DNA from: Russula earlei
Taxonomy: Eukaryota; Basidiomycota; Agaricomycetes; Russulales; Russulaceae
NCBI GenBank assembly: GCA_025769875.1
Contig: JAGFNK010000059.1
Span: 1-64,000, forward strand
Length of the DNA: 64,000 nucleotides
Direction of reading: 5' to 3'
Made by a program: the position numbers and the translations under genes. The notes beneath the pieces were generated by a model. That model was not told where the DNA came from, ran no database searches, and saw only the letters and a program-made list of their open reading frames with translations. Positions 47,612 to 59,110 of this stretch are shown piece by piece. How positions within the stretch are numbered: the stretch's first letter is position 1; every line of letters starts with the position of its first letter.

Positions 47612-50569
47612 TCAGAATCCGAATTCCTCCACTACAAGGCCAATCGATCCGCTCTTGTCACCCCGTCGAACTCGCGAGGGATCCATCAGAGCCGCAGCCC
47701 CCTTTCGAACGACCGCGTTCAATGTTGTTGGCCCGCAACCTTGAAAAAAGTTCTCTTAGCATGTCAAGAAAATAAAAGGGAACATATAACTCACATGCGA
47801 CGACGATACGTCCACCGGCCGTACTTGCTTCATCTTGCAAAATCAAATCAATCTTCGGCCGTCCGGGCCTCGCAAACTCGGCCATAATGCTAATGTCTCG
47901 CATCTCCTGTTCATCGAGTTCAAGTTGCGGCTCTTCTACCGCCTCGCGCATCATAGCCTGCATGCTAGACGTCTGAGAGGCAATGGAGGCCGTCGACATT
48001 CTCTTCCAGTGTTGGGATCCTTCCGTGGAACCATCGCCGTACCCCCGCATATCCCATCCCGATAGGAGAGGACGATCGCGAGATGAGAGGGGCACTCGAC
48101 GGTACAGATAAATACGAAGATCTGTCACCAGCCCGTTTCCTTCCAAGAGGCTCACTGCTTGGGGGGGCGGGGTCCTCTGGTATGCCAGCCTCCCGAGGTA
48201 ATGGTGGCACTTCGGGCACGCCCGAAGACCGCTTCACTCTGCGAGATTCCTTCTTCTTGCGTGTGATTGCTCGTCGTAGCGTACCTTCTTTCTTGAGCGC
48301 ACGGTTGAGAGTACTCTCGCCTCGCACTCGCTCGTCATTGTCTCCATCGAAGTTGGTAAGATCCAGCCGATGTTCTTCGTGTCCTAGTTCTCCATTCTCG
48401 GTATAATCTCCCATATAGTAACTTAGGTCCACATAATCGTCATCGGGCATTTGGGCTTCGAGGAGGTCGTTTTTGTCAAGTGCAACGCCCTTTACTTCGA
48501 TTGCTCGAGTTGATGGGAATGACGTATCGGTGGCATCGAACTGCGTTTGACCACTAGCTTCGAGAGATGGTTGGGAAACGGGAGGGTTGAAGTTCGTCAC
48601 AAACAGGTCGAGTTGCAACGCCTCTGGCGGAAGAAGTGATTGACATCGATACAGAACACTCGCGCACCATTGCATATGAGCTGTGAGTGAATGATGAATA
48701 GACAGTTCTTTCGATAACCCATGAACAGTTGCGCACTCACCAAAGTCCCGTAAAATCCATATAAACCGAACTCGTCGAATGGAGAAGTTCCTCCCTCTTC
48801 CCACAGTACCACCTAGAGACCAGCCATCCCTGCCGGCCATGCATAGGCAGAGGTATTCCAGAACAGAAACCGCAAATGATGCTCCTGATCCACCGCAAAC
48901 AACTACAGCAGTGGAGTACAAGCCCCAATCTGTTCGAACTGGAGATCCAAACGGACCGTCAATCCAAGCTCTCAGTAATACACCCGTGGCTGGTAAGGTT
49001 GCTCCCGCTGGAATTTGCCCAGGTAAATGTCGTTGTCCGCGGGCGAGGAGTCCGACCACTGTCGTCCACAGCCTCTTAGTCCAACCGTTCTTGGCACGAA
49101 TAAGAAACACGATCGTTCTGCCGTCATTCCCTGGCTTCTGGGTGTCACAGACTGAGGCGCAAGTAAACGGATGGGAGTCGAACTTGGATAGGGCTGGTAT
49201 GCAAAGCAGGAAGTGCTGGCCAGGAGCCCATGTGAGATGGCCAGGAGTTATGACACGTAATCGGATGGTGCGACCGGAGAGGATCTCTGCATGGGCATAA
49301 CCGACCGGAATGGAAAATGTGGTCGCATTAAGGGGTAGGAGTGAATGAGTGGATGATGAGAGACGATGGTGGCGATAGAACTGAGGTTTGGAAGACGCAG
49401 TCTCGAGGTCTGAAAAAAGGGAATTCATTTCCCAACCTTGACCAGGGGCAAGGCGCTTCTGGTCGGCCTTAACAATAGGAGGGACGGAAAGGCTGGAACC
49501 CAGGAAACCGTTAAGATATAGCCAGTTGACTCCCCGCCAGGTTCTTTCTCCTGCCCACAACAAGAGGGCTAGCCAGCACCACCACCATAAGGGTGGGTGA
49601 TGAAGCGCTGACATTATGATAGTTGCGGGGACAAGGATAACGTGGAGAGCATAGAATTTGTCGTAATATTTGTCTCGGATAGGCCCTAGTGACAACAGAA
49701 TAAGGAGCGTGAACAGAATAAAGGCCTGGATTTGAATGCCCGTGAGTATGGTTCATGAGCTCAGATGACTCGCGGATAACACTGACCGTCCACGCGAAGA
49801 TGAACCTCTGAAACAGCCACGCATACATATAGGCAATGTGGTCCGTGTCGGCACGTTTATCTTTGAATAACTGCACGCTCCAGAATGTTACATGTAACGC
49901 TGCGAACGCCCAAATGAGCCGGCCAAGCCAACGGTGAAGCCATATGAGGTGATCTGCATGTCGGTTCGTGAAAAAAGGTATGGCGAAAATTGCGAAAGGA
50001 GGGCGCTTGAGAGCAAAGAGGACGCAAAGTGGGAAAAGTGCGAAAGCCACGAGGCCTGCTCTATTTCCGGAGGACCACCATGCTTTCTCAATGGTGTACT
50101 GGGGGATGAATGCGGTGACATCGGGCACCGCTGCACGGCGGAATAACTGGTGGCTGGGTGCAATGTAGTCGGGTCCAAGGAAGGTGGCCGCCAGAGACGC
50201 AATTATCAGGGAGGAGAATGCGAGCAGTTGCCCGTTCGAGGGGAAGAGAAAGGGTTGTTTGTGGGCTTGACCACTCTTCTTGGCGTTTGCCAAAGAATGT
50301 TTCTTGCGCCACGTTCGACGACGGAAGGCCCACTTGTTCCAATATGCACCGAGAGTGCTACCTGATAGACCGAGAAGGTTGGATACCGCGACAGCGAGCG
50401 TGACCATGCCTATTCCGAACCATAGGAAGTAGGCATATCTCCAGGTGGTGTGGCTGAGTGCATGGATTTCGAGATACGCCGTGATCCATTGATGGCCATC
50501 TTCGAAGGCAGGTGTGGTTGGATTGGGATCGCCGAGACGTTGAGAGGGCGAAGGGGGAGTTGACGACAT
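47612..50569 (-). CDS. Ferric/cupric reductase, FRE family
   Basis: Exons 50569-49787, 49725-48741, 48680-48043, 48002-47795 and 47739-47612; 913 residues. Several N-terminal membrane spans are followed by the ferric-reductase core with two His pairs: LHRWLGRLIWAFAALH and LHVILVPATIIMSALHH. The cytosolic half has FAD motif HPFTCAS, NADPH motif VVCGGSGASFAVSVL and the terminal VVACCGPTTLNAVVRK. It reduces extracellular Fe3+ or Cu2+ at the plasma membrane with cytosolic NADPH. A 250-residue acidic/basic insert (DYVDLSYYMGDYTENGELGH onward) separates the NADPH motif from the C-terminus. The intron at 48042-48003 is 40 bp. A decayed partial copy is at 54885-55260. Confidence 0.93.
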
Positions 50570-51239
50570 CTTGGCCTACGACGCGATCTGTACCGTGGAG
50601 GGACGAGGCGAGAAGAAATACAACAATGTCCTCCTCATTGATATAGCAGCAACTACAAATTATTTATGCAATCTGCCAGAGGCCAAGACGCGGGCTCAAT
50701 AGACCGTGCGATTTTTTCAGATACGACGAACATCCGCACGCACAGCCCAGTACAGGGCCGATTCCCAACGGATGGGGGGCGTGAAATAGTGCGCGCATTC
50801 CAGGCGTGTCGGACAGACAATGGGACGTTTAATTTGATTTTGCGTGTCAAAAGCGCGCCAAATATCTGGATTCGGAATCCTAAACTAAGCGCGTCAGAAG
50901 CTCAAAACCTCAAGCCGGGTTCGGGTAGCGCACACGGATCACTCTTCCTGATCTTCTCCACGGGGTATGCGATAAATAACAATTCACAGGGCGAACGCAA
51001 ACTTCAACTTCATCTGTGCTGTACAACTTGGTATGGTATGGAAAGAGCGCCCCAAGGCACAGCCCTCAACAAAACCAAACCACCGCCGTGAAACCGTGGT
51101 CGTCTGGAAGCGGTCTGCTGTAGGGACATGTGACCAGTAATATGATGGCGGCTTTCCAAAATGGGTAACGGGAATAACAAACGCTGTCAGAATCAAACCC
51201 AGCCGGTCACACATGAAATCCTTGCGTCAGGGGTGAGGA
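50570..51239. other. Upstream region of the ferric reductase
   Basis: No gene seen. Presumably holds the ferric-reductase promoter; I could not point to a specific iron-regulator (GATA-type) site array. Confidence 0.5.
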
Positions 51240-52226
51240 GCGGGGTTTCAAGTGATGGCCTACTTTCGACCCCGTATTCGACTCTCTGACCGACCGCAAA
51301 CTCGTGATATTAATCGCTGTGAAAAGGCACACAAGTAGTAGTCGACAGAAAGGCGATACTCATGAAATCAATCAACTTCGCAGTGCAATGAATGCGCATA
51401 CTGATAGCCCTGTTAACCACAAAGCTGTGCATTTGGACTCACCAAAGACAGCCAGCGCTCAGTGGCGTTCGTATACCCAATCCTGCTAGGTCACTAGGTC
51501 AGCTGCCAGTCCAGAAGAGGCTAAACATGCAGCACAGCAAGCAAAAATAGGGGATTCTCTGATTGCACACCTGTCCAACGTCGGAGAATTACGAGGTCCG
51601 AGACCTTTTTGGAACAGCCAAGCAGAAGACACGAATGGCAATTGAGAGACACGGTGATAAAAATGGAATGCCCAAGATGCCAGCACGGCGAAGTTGAGAT
51701 TGACGAGGAACGAAAGCCACCCCCTACAATGAACGTGATCGTGAGTGATGGCCTGGAGAAGCATTGCATGGGGATCTTTCTGTTCAGGAGGGATACAGCC
51801 CAGTTCAACATCATTACCCCAGGTCAGTCACAGATTATTATCACAAAAAACGTAACGCCAATTTTGAGTTCCGACTAAAACTTGATCTGTTGGCAATCGA
51901 TTCGATTGGGGTTTCTCATCAGCACTATGCATGAAAGTGAAAGAAAGGATGTTCACCGGACGAGAAACGTCTACTTTAACCATCAGTGAAACACCACTTA
52001 AAATTGTGGTGTCTACATATGACCAATTGCCTGGTGACTGGAATCACTGTAAATGACTGTACCTGCAACGTAAGTCTAACGTCCTGTAGTGAGAAAGGTG
52101 CCTGACGTGAAGTAAAATATGAACACGCCATTCAACGACCTGAAAACGATTCGAAACATGAGAACGCGACCAGGAATGCAAAGGCAAAGATAATCCAACC
52201 GAGCTAAAAATGGTATGGCCAAAGGG
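51240..52226 (-). pseudogene. Decayed 3' half of an amino-acid permease duplicate
   Basis: The sequence parallels the intact permease at 55385-56360, from its 3' flank through exons M-I to exon H, with many substitutions and frame breaks (readable parts: VNLNFAVLASWAFHFYHRVS, AWLFQKGLGPR). The 5' half is missing beyond 52226. About 230 bp at roughly 51822-52060 has no counterpart in the intact copy and looks like an insertion. The exon H/I boundary keeps the same GAATGGCGTGTT sequence, so the unusual GC donor there is older than the duplication. Confidence 0.8.
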
Positions 52227-52334
52227 CAACAATCATGTTTATAGCAGCTTACAAAGTGCCGAAGGTAGGCAAGCCATGCCGTACTGTAGGCACAAAGTGT
52301 AGCAACTTAACAACGTAACGCTGATAGATTGCCT

Positions 52335-52373
52335 GCTCCGGCTCGATAAGGCACTGCCTTATCGAGCCGGAGC
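52335..52373. repeat. Perfect 39-bp palindrome
   Basis: Two 19-bp arms, GCTCCGGCTCGATAAGGCA and its exact complement, around a single C. No mismatches. It lies between the decayed permease and unannotated sequence. Confidence 0.95.
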
Positions 52374-53104
52374 GAGGTAGCATTAGTAAGCAAAACGTGG
52401 TGCGTGCGTGCCCCCATCTGCACCTCGAGCGTAGTTGGTGAGTTGAGATATTCGGTCTCGCGTGCTGTAATCGGCCAGTCCTTCACACGAGGTCACCTAG
52501 GTGGACAACAGATAACCTCTGTGTCTTGTGCATGGGACACTGTTGGGAGGGTATCGGAATCGGAAAAACGTGCGCTGATGGCACGCTGATAAGGGAATAA
52601 CAGGTGCGAAACTAACTACAATGTCTCAGTCCCGGTTTATAGAATCTGAGACGATGCCTCACGCGCCTGTGCGCTCGGGAAAGGCGCATTGTCAACATCA
52701 CCGGCTGTGCTACCACCGCAATACCGCAATTGAAGAAAACTAGGTGTGGCGAAGGGTGGAAAACCCTCTCAGCGCGGCATGTGGACCTTCTACCTGACTC
52801 CTGGTAATCTTCTCCCTACCAACCGATTCCTCTACCGTCTTTATAGTCATACGAGTCACTCGTCCAGAAAATCTTCAATGCCTTGCAGGGCAACCAAAAG
52901 AAGACAGAAGACAGGGACGAGATTAATTGTCCGTGCGCTTGCGAAGGATCTCGAAAGTGCGACTTCGTGGATTCCATTACCGCCATCCTTCAACAACGAG
53001 CACATTCCTTTAGTGAATACTGATCCTTCCATTGTCTCCTCGATATTGTTGAGAAGACGGTGGAAGGAATATGTCACTCAACGTGAAGGATGCCGCCCGA
53101 TACC

Positions 53105-53177
53105 AAGGATGGTACTGGTAGAAAGCGTGTATAGGACATGGCATATCCTATTCACGCTTTCTACCAGTACCGTCCTT
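53105..53177. repeat. Long imperfect hairpin (34-bp arms)
   Basis: Arms at 53105-53138 and 53144-53177 pair with three mismatches around a 5-base loop. The core GGTACTGGTAGAAAGCGTG pairs without mismatch. Confidence 0.9.
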
Positions 53178-54199
53178 CGCATTGGTCTCTTACGATGTTC
53201 ATTGGGGCATTTTTTATATCTTCTGCAGCCTTTCCCGCCTTCGAAAGCAATAATTCCTGGTATCGGTATGTATGCGCTTTTTACAATCCCAAATCTTCTG
53301 TGACATTAAAGTGTCTCAGGTGCGCGCTCCTAGACCTGCTCGCGTCTGTTCAAAGTTTTCCCGGAATATATCCGACGACCTCCCCAAACGAAGCAGCGGC
53401 GTTGGGAGACCTTGTGGAGATAATGGCGGCTTGTCTCCACGCTTACTTCTGGCGTCTATGCAAGTCAAGTGGAGACGTTTCGGTGAGTTTTGTCCTTGCT
53501 GATGTGGCAGGTGACACCCCCGGGTAACAGCGGAATCGAAAGTGAAGTGACCGAAGGCGAACGTGCGTTTTCTATTTGCATGACCACTGGGGAAGCATCA
53601 ACACTTCGCAGGTGATAAGCTTCGACAAGACGTCTACAGATGGCTCTTTCCCCCAGAAAAACCAAAAGCTCGCTCTCGAATCAAGGCATAGTGGAATGGT
53701 AGAATGGTGGATGTTGCTTGCGGGATGGAAACTATCTGGTCCAAGCTTGTTGCTATTGATCCATGGAAAACTTTGGTATTTGTTAACCTTACTATCTCCC
53801 CGAGATTGATGGTTCTTGCCTTCTACCGGGCTCAGGAAAAAGTGTTCTCTGATACGATAACCTTGCCATGTTTCCTTGCTTGAAGTTTGCTATGTACCAT
53901 TGGCGAGTTTTGCAATTATCGAAGATATTCTTGACATGCAGAAGCCTTTTGATTCCACTTTAGTAGAACCGAAAGGAGGATCCGTGCGTGATCACCGCTG
54001 ACCAGCAGAGATGACAACAAGCAGCTTAGTGTCATCTCTGCTAGTCCAGGTTTGTGACCAGTCTAATCCTATTACACCTTCATTTATGGTTTCTAAGATG
54101 TACACGGCCGTGGCTCGCAATTTGTCATGTTCAAAGACATGAACGAGATCACCTGCAGTCTATATATCATCACGATGACCTGGATAAATGCCCAACTAT

Positions 54200-54870
54200 G
54201 AATGATTTATCGAACCTCTGCCGGAGCGTTAGACGTCGCGAAGATCCTGATGAGGGTATAGGTTCTCACCTGCGGATTTGTGTCACTAGTAACCGGCGAT
54301 TGAGCACTAGCTCCCTCTTTTTTTTTCGAGCCGAGTAAACACCGTCTTCCGGTCTGGGGCCGGATATACGGACCAACCCCGGTAGCTGGAGCAACTCCGT
54401 TACGTTATGCGGCTTACATGATGTCGTCAAGTTCCTCGCCGAGCGCTCACAGGATATAAATGCTCGTAGGTGTGGAATCTTTGGAAGCAAAGATCCTACA
54501 CCTACGAGTTGGGGCAGGCAATACAGGAGACATGTGAAAATTGCTCGGATCCGAACATCCGATAGCCGGAGGTGGCCGGCATTGCATTCAGCGTCGTTGT
54601 CTTCCCGTCCCGAGCGAGCAAGCATGGCGCAGGCCTGAAATAGCGAGAAGTGCACGGCATTGCGTTTGGCATCAAATCACGGAGACCTGGAACTTCCTCG
54701 GTGCTGCATCGGAAACGGGTATCTACTTCTCGAACACGGCGCAGATCCGAGCGCCAAGGACGACGTCGAGGGGGACGGCATTTATCGAGCATCGAAAGTT
54801 GTTCGTGTCCTTCTCGAGCATGGCGCAGACAAATGCCCCGTAACATTTGGCATCCGTGAGGCCAAGAGAA
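54200..54870 (+). pseudogene. Ankyrin-repeat remnant
   Basis: Fragments of ankyrin repeats are readable in shifting frames on the plus strand: GALDVAKILMR near 54215; ATPLRYAAY then HDVVKFLAERSQDINARR near 54390-54470; and LLLEHGADPSAKD and VVRVLLEHGADK near 54720-54835. Frameshifts and stops between them rule out one intact protein. A 20-bp-arm hairpin at 54463-54508 interrupts the second repeat. Confidence 0.75.
54463..54508. repeat. Imperfect hairpin in the ankyrin remnant
   Basis: Arms 54463-54482 and 54489-54508 (CTCGTAGGTGT...) pair with two mismatches around a 6-base loop. Confidence 0.85.
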
Positions 54871-54884
54871 CATTAATCCCGCCA

Positions 54885-55260
54885 GGTTCCAACCCTATCC
54901 ACAGGAACGCTCGCCAGCATCACCACCATGAATGAAGCGCTGGCATCAAGATACCAGGAGAACTGATTGTCTCGGACAGGCCCCAGTGACAGCAGAATAA
55001 GGTGCGTGAACAGTATAAATGCCTTTTTCGAATGCCCGTGAGTATTGCTCGTGATGAGCGCAGAAAACTCGTGGATAACACTGAGTACTAATCCTTCCGC
55101 TGTCTCCTACAAGACAATGGAAGGATTACGAATTTGAGCAGTTGCGTGTTTGACGGGAAAAGGGTTGAATGCTCGTGGGGTCGACAGCTCTTCTCGGCCT
55201 TGACCAAAGATTGTTTCTTGCCCCACGCTCAACGACGGAGGGGCCATTTATGCCGTGATG
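54885..55260 (-). pseudogene. Ferric reductase gene fragments
   Basis: Two blocks resemble parts of the intact ferric reductase in the same order and orientation: 54890-55090 corresponds to about 49535-49790 (including the exon 1/2 intron region), and 55128-55255 to about 50220-50340. The intervening part is deleted and frames are broken. Next to it, in the same orientation, stands the intact permease. At the intact ferric reductase the neighbour is instead the decayed permease. Confidence 0.85.
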
Positions 55261-55544
55261 CATTCACGGTCAAAGATAGGTGTGCTCGCTCAACAAACGA
55301 AATGGTGCGAGATTAGGCAACTATGACAAGCTCCATTCCAATCAGTCACACAATAAATGACGAAAATCCTGGGTGGTATCAAGTGATTGACTACCGTCTA
55401 CTTTCGGTCATCTCGATCCCATCATCGCCATCTGTAGCGATAGCCTGCCATCCAAACCCAGGCGTCCCCGTTGACCGACCGTAAAGTCGTGACAATAGGG
55501 GTGACAAAATTGCTGTGAAGACACATTTAGCAATGCAATGATCA

Positions 55545-57850
55545 TCAGACAGGGCCGACACCGCGATGCTCACGAAATCTACTTCGCAATGCGATCCATG
55601 ATCCGCGTTGTGTGATATAATACATAGGGATGCCTGACAACACGAATCCTTGGCGTTGATTAGCATAACCTTAACAAAGCTGTGTCTTTTGAACACACCA
55701 AGAACAGCCAGCGCCTCTAGTGGCGCCGCGATGATTGGCATATATAGCAGGAACAACGCAACCTTGTTCAGGTCAGGTCAGGTCAGGTACCGGTCCAGAA
55801 GGGGCTAAATACGCACAGCACAGAAGATTAGGGGCGTCGTGATCCACGTTTTGTATGGTCTACATATTGTCTCTGATGGTTTGACGATCTCTTAATAGAT
55901 TCATCCATACCTGTCCAGTGTCGGCTCTTTAATTCTCAAAATTACGAGGCCCAGGACCTTTTGGAACAGCTAAGCAGAAGACACGAAGGCAGGGAATAGA
56001 CGCACTGTAAGAAAATAGAATGCCCAAGATGCCACGACGGCGAAGTTGATGAGGGAACGGAAGCCACCCCCTAGAAGTATGAACGTAATTGTGATGGCCG
56101 CCTGCAGAAGCATTGCATTCAAGGGGGTCTTTCTGGTCGGGTGTAGCCGTCCGAACTGGGCTGGTAGGTATCCTTCCCTACCCGCAACATAAATCAAACG
56201 TCCTGCGGTGAAAAAGGAGCCTAATACCCGAGTTAGGGTGCCCATAACGTGAAGTAATATAGTAACACGCCATTCAACGCCCCGAAACATGAGAAGGCCA
56301 CCAGGAAAGCAAAGATAGAACCCCCAACCGAGCCAAAAAGGGCACGGCCAAAGTCCAGGGCGACGGTGTTGCTCAAGGCTACAGTGTCCTATAACAACTT
56401 AATGCACCGAGAATGGTTGAGTGGAAGTGGAAGATCGCCCACCTTATCGAGCACCACGAAGTAGGAGATATTAGAAAGCAGAAACAACAACTGCAAACCA
56501 GGTCAAACAGTACGGCGCTGACATTGTTGATCAACACGAACCGTCACGGTACTCAAGCTGAGGTGTATTACTCGTGGCATGTTCTTTTCTGGTTCAAACA
56601 TCTCGCCCCCAACGTAATTTGCTTGGTCCCAACCGTCGAACGCCCAGAGGCCTGAATAAAGAGCAAGGGCATACGCAGACGGGCTTGTGGATGTCCCAGC
56701 AAACAAGGATGTTGTGATCGAGGTAGACGCTCGACCCCTTGCCAATTGTAAAAGACCAAATGCTGTTATGGATACCTGAAATCGTCAAAGATTGTCGGGG
56801 AAATAAGTGGAGCATTCCATACCAAGGAGAGAACCTGGAGTGAAAGTAGTAAGTTAGACCACGCTCAAGATACGTAGCGGAGCCGCACCTTCACCGACGT
56901 GAAGACGACGGCAACCCTGGTTCCCAAGCTTCGGGTGATTACGCACACAAAAGTAATCAATGAAACGGCCATAATTGCTGTGGCTTGAATGGCCCACTGA
57001 GGAATGTCGTCCGGTGAAACATCGCTGCGGTTCGCATGCCAAAATAGCCTGTTGAGGTATTCTGCAAAGATGAGGCTGATCACAGCGTTCGACCCTTTTG
57101 GCATATCGCGCTGAGTGATTGCTTGAGACAGGAGGACAAAAGAAAGGTACCAGGCTTTAATGCAGATATAGCTGTCCAGGCAAACAGGTACGACACAAGG
57201 GGACCATACGAGTAGGCCAGGTATGCCTGAGCTCCGCCATTCAATGGTATCGCGGATCCCAGCTCCGCGAAGCTACTTGCACCGGTCCAAGCCAATAAAC
57301 CGGATAACAACCATACGACAAGACTGGCGCCGACGCTTCCCGTATTGGCGACAACCACTCCGGGCGACGAGCTACAACGATTTTAGTGTCGATGCCCTTT
57401 GAGTGCTACATTGACCCACAATATGCCTGACCCGATCTTCCGAGAATAAATTAACAGCCCCATTCGAGAAAGAGTCTGTTCAAGACTCACCTGTAGGCCA
57501 ACGACCAAGGCAACACCTAAGAGATAAAATATCACGAAAATCAAGGATTTAGCGTGATACCGATTCCGCGTACCATTTATTAACCCGATATTCTTCTCCC
57601 CACCGGAGTTCCGGACTTCATCCGTCTCATTCAAGCTTGTGCTCAAGGGAAAATGGTCCCCTCCAAGACCGAAGCTGGACACAGAGAATGAACGTCCTCG
57701 GTGTAGTGTTCTGGGAGCTGGCCCTTGGGATAGTTCAAGGGCAGTCAACGAGTCATCTGAGTCATGGGAAGATCTCGAATGTAGTGGTGACAGTTCTTGT
57801 TCTGAGGATCCCTGAGGCCGTGAGTTGCTGAGAGGTAGACCCATCAACAT
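55545..57850 (-). CDS. Amino-acid permease, APC/Mup1-like, with micro-exons
   Basis: Fourteen exons: 57850-57574, 57516-57491, 57436-57420, 57371-57151, 57094-56889, 56834-56823, 56775-56542, 56490-56443, 56388-56271, 56220-56006, 55957-55911, 55859-55817, 55762-55699 and 55648-55545; 543 residues, about twelve membrane spans. A Ser-rich cytosolic N-terminus leads to NIGLINGVALVVGLQ, then IGSGIFSSPGVVVANTGSVG and WTAISALKPGSNAV, and later NYVGGEMFEPEKNMPRVIH and VALDFGRALFG. This is the L-type/methionine-permease branch of the APC superfamily; substrate is unproven. Exons of 26, 17 and 12 nt carry conserved residues. The intron at 56270-56221 needs a GC donor (GCGTGT). Confidence 0.88.
55763..55797. 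repeat. GGTCA pentanucleotide repeat
   Basis: Four tandem copies of CAGGT/GGTCA lie within the 54-bp intron between the last-but-two exons of the permease (intron 55816-55763). Confidence 0.8.
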
Positions 57851-58032
57851 TAGGCGTGGGATCTCAGAGCTGCCAGTCCTATTCCTATTAGGCGTTATCC
57901 ATTTGTATGTATTTTGTTTTTGATAAACTCTAACCGAACTACAATACTAAAAGTGGGTTGTTGCACTGACAGTTGTCCATCGTACAAGCGTACTCCCCAC
58001 GCGAGCACCCCATGTTCACTTTACAGAACCGC

Positions 58033-59110
58033 TTAACTACCACTTTCATCTTCATGAAGGGCTTGTGCCACAATTTGATGAATTTCAACACAACGATCTT
58101 GACATAGATGAAGACTCTGACATTATCACTTTTCGCTTGGCCGACGAACCACCGGAGAGAATCATTATCGCTCACCTGAAACGCCTTGGTCGGTAGTATG
58201 CGGCCAGTCTGCCAAATGCTTGTCGTCGTGCCAAGAGCGGGCATAAACGCGCACAGCAACATCCCCGATGCCAACCGCGTCTCTTCTTCGGTGGGATCCA
58301 ACCAAACATCCTCTCCGACGACAGCCTAATATTTGACTTGAGGGATTTTATAAAACGACGAGAGTTGAACCTACCGCAGCACATGATACGACCAGACCGA
58401 ACATCTCTATTCCGGCTTTCGCAAGCGAAGTTGACGCGGCGACTGTGGCAGCCGCGACGCAGCTCTCGATGCCATCGCACTCAATGATAGTTATGGATAT
58501 GTCTATGACAGACTTTGGCAGCAAGTCCAGCCGCACACTAGGGGTTAGTGCTTGTTGGACAAGAGCAGCTATAGACCTGTCCTCCGCGTCCTGGAAACAA
58601 TGGAATGAGGAAAGGCACCAAGAGGGTTTAAAGTAAAGTGTATATTACTCGGATCGGTACTCTCCGCACTATGGATGAGAATGGCGTGAATTTGACTTCT
58701 ACGCTCAACTTCCCAACTTCGTGGTATGCGGAACTTTTTGACTGACGGGGTCCGTATCTAAGTGAAAGCCCCCGGCTCAGTACTGCTCGTGGAGCACGGC
58801 TGTTGCAGTTGACCTACACCGCACATGCGACTTTCGTACGCTCTGTCTCAATATATGCTGAGCCATTAGCTTGATTCACGAGGCCCTGTTTTAGAACTGT
58901 CTGCGTTACCTTCGTTGAGTGTCTAGCATGAGCAGAAGAAATGTTCATCGCACATATAGGTCGAATGTCCTCTGCCCGTCTCTTTCGGCGTGTCTGCCCT
59001 AGCTTCCAGCCCTTGTACAGACTGGCGTCTTCAAGATCATCATCGAAATTAGGTTGAAAGCTCTCAGTTGGACCATTGACACGTCTTCGGTCGAACCCGC
59101 TTTGCGCCAT
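58033..59110 (-). CDS. mtr3: Exosome subunit MTR3 (RNase PH fold)
   Basis: Exons 59110-58818, 58757-58649, 58590-58375, 58325-58176 and 58116-58033; 283 residues. Readable blocks: EDIRPIC, GSAYIETERTKVACAVYGPR (across intron 1), DAEDRSIAALVQQAL, VRLDLLPKSVIDISITIIE, DGIESCVAAATVAASTSLA, and AVVGEDVWLDPTEEETRLAS, ending DRCVEIHQIVAQAL. These are typical of the catalytically inactive ring subunit Mtr3 of the RNA exosome, which degrades and processes RNA in nucleus and cytoplasm. Other RNase PH ring subunits (Rrp41, Rrp46) are the alternative, but the DPTEEE segment and C-terminus favour Mtr3. It is head-to-head with the NSRP1-like gene, with 61 bp between start codons. Confidence 0.85.

Larger units (their letters stand above)
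52227..54199. other. Gene-poor interval with palindromes
   Basis: No gene I can support. Open frames at 52746-53303 (no ATG at its start; first ATG 52779) and 53138-53527 show no known motif and overlap a long hairpin, so they are probably chance or decayed. The stretch contains the exact palindrome at 52335-52373 and hairpins at 53105-53177 and about 53997-54048, listed separately. Confidence 0.5.
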
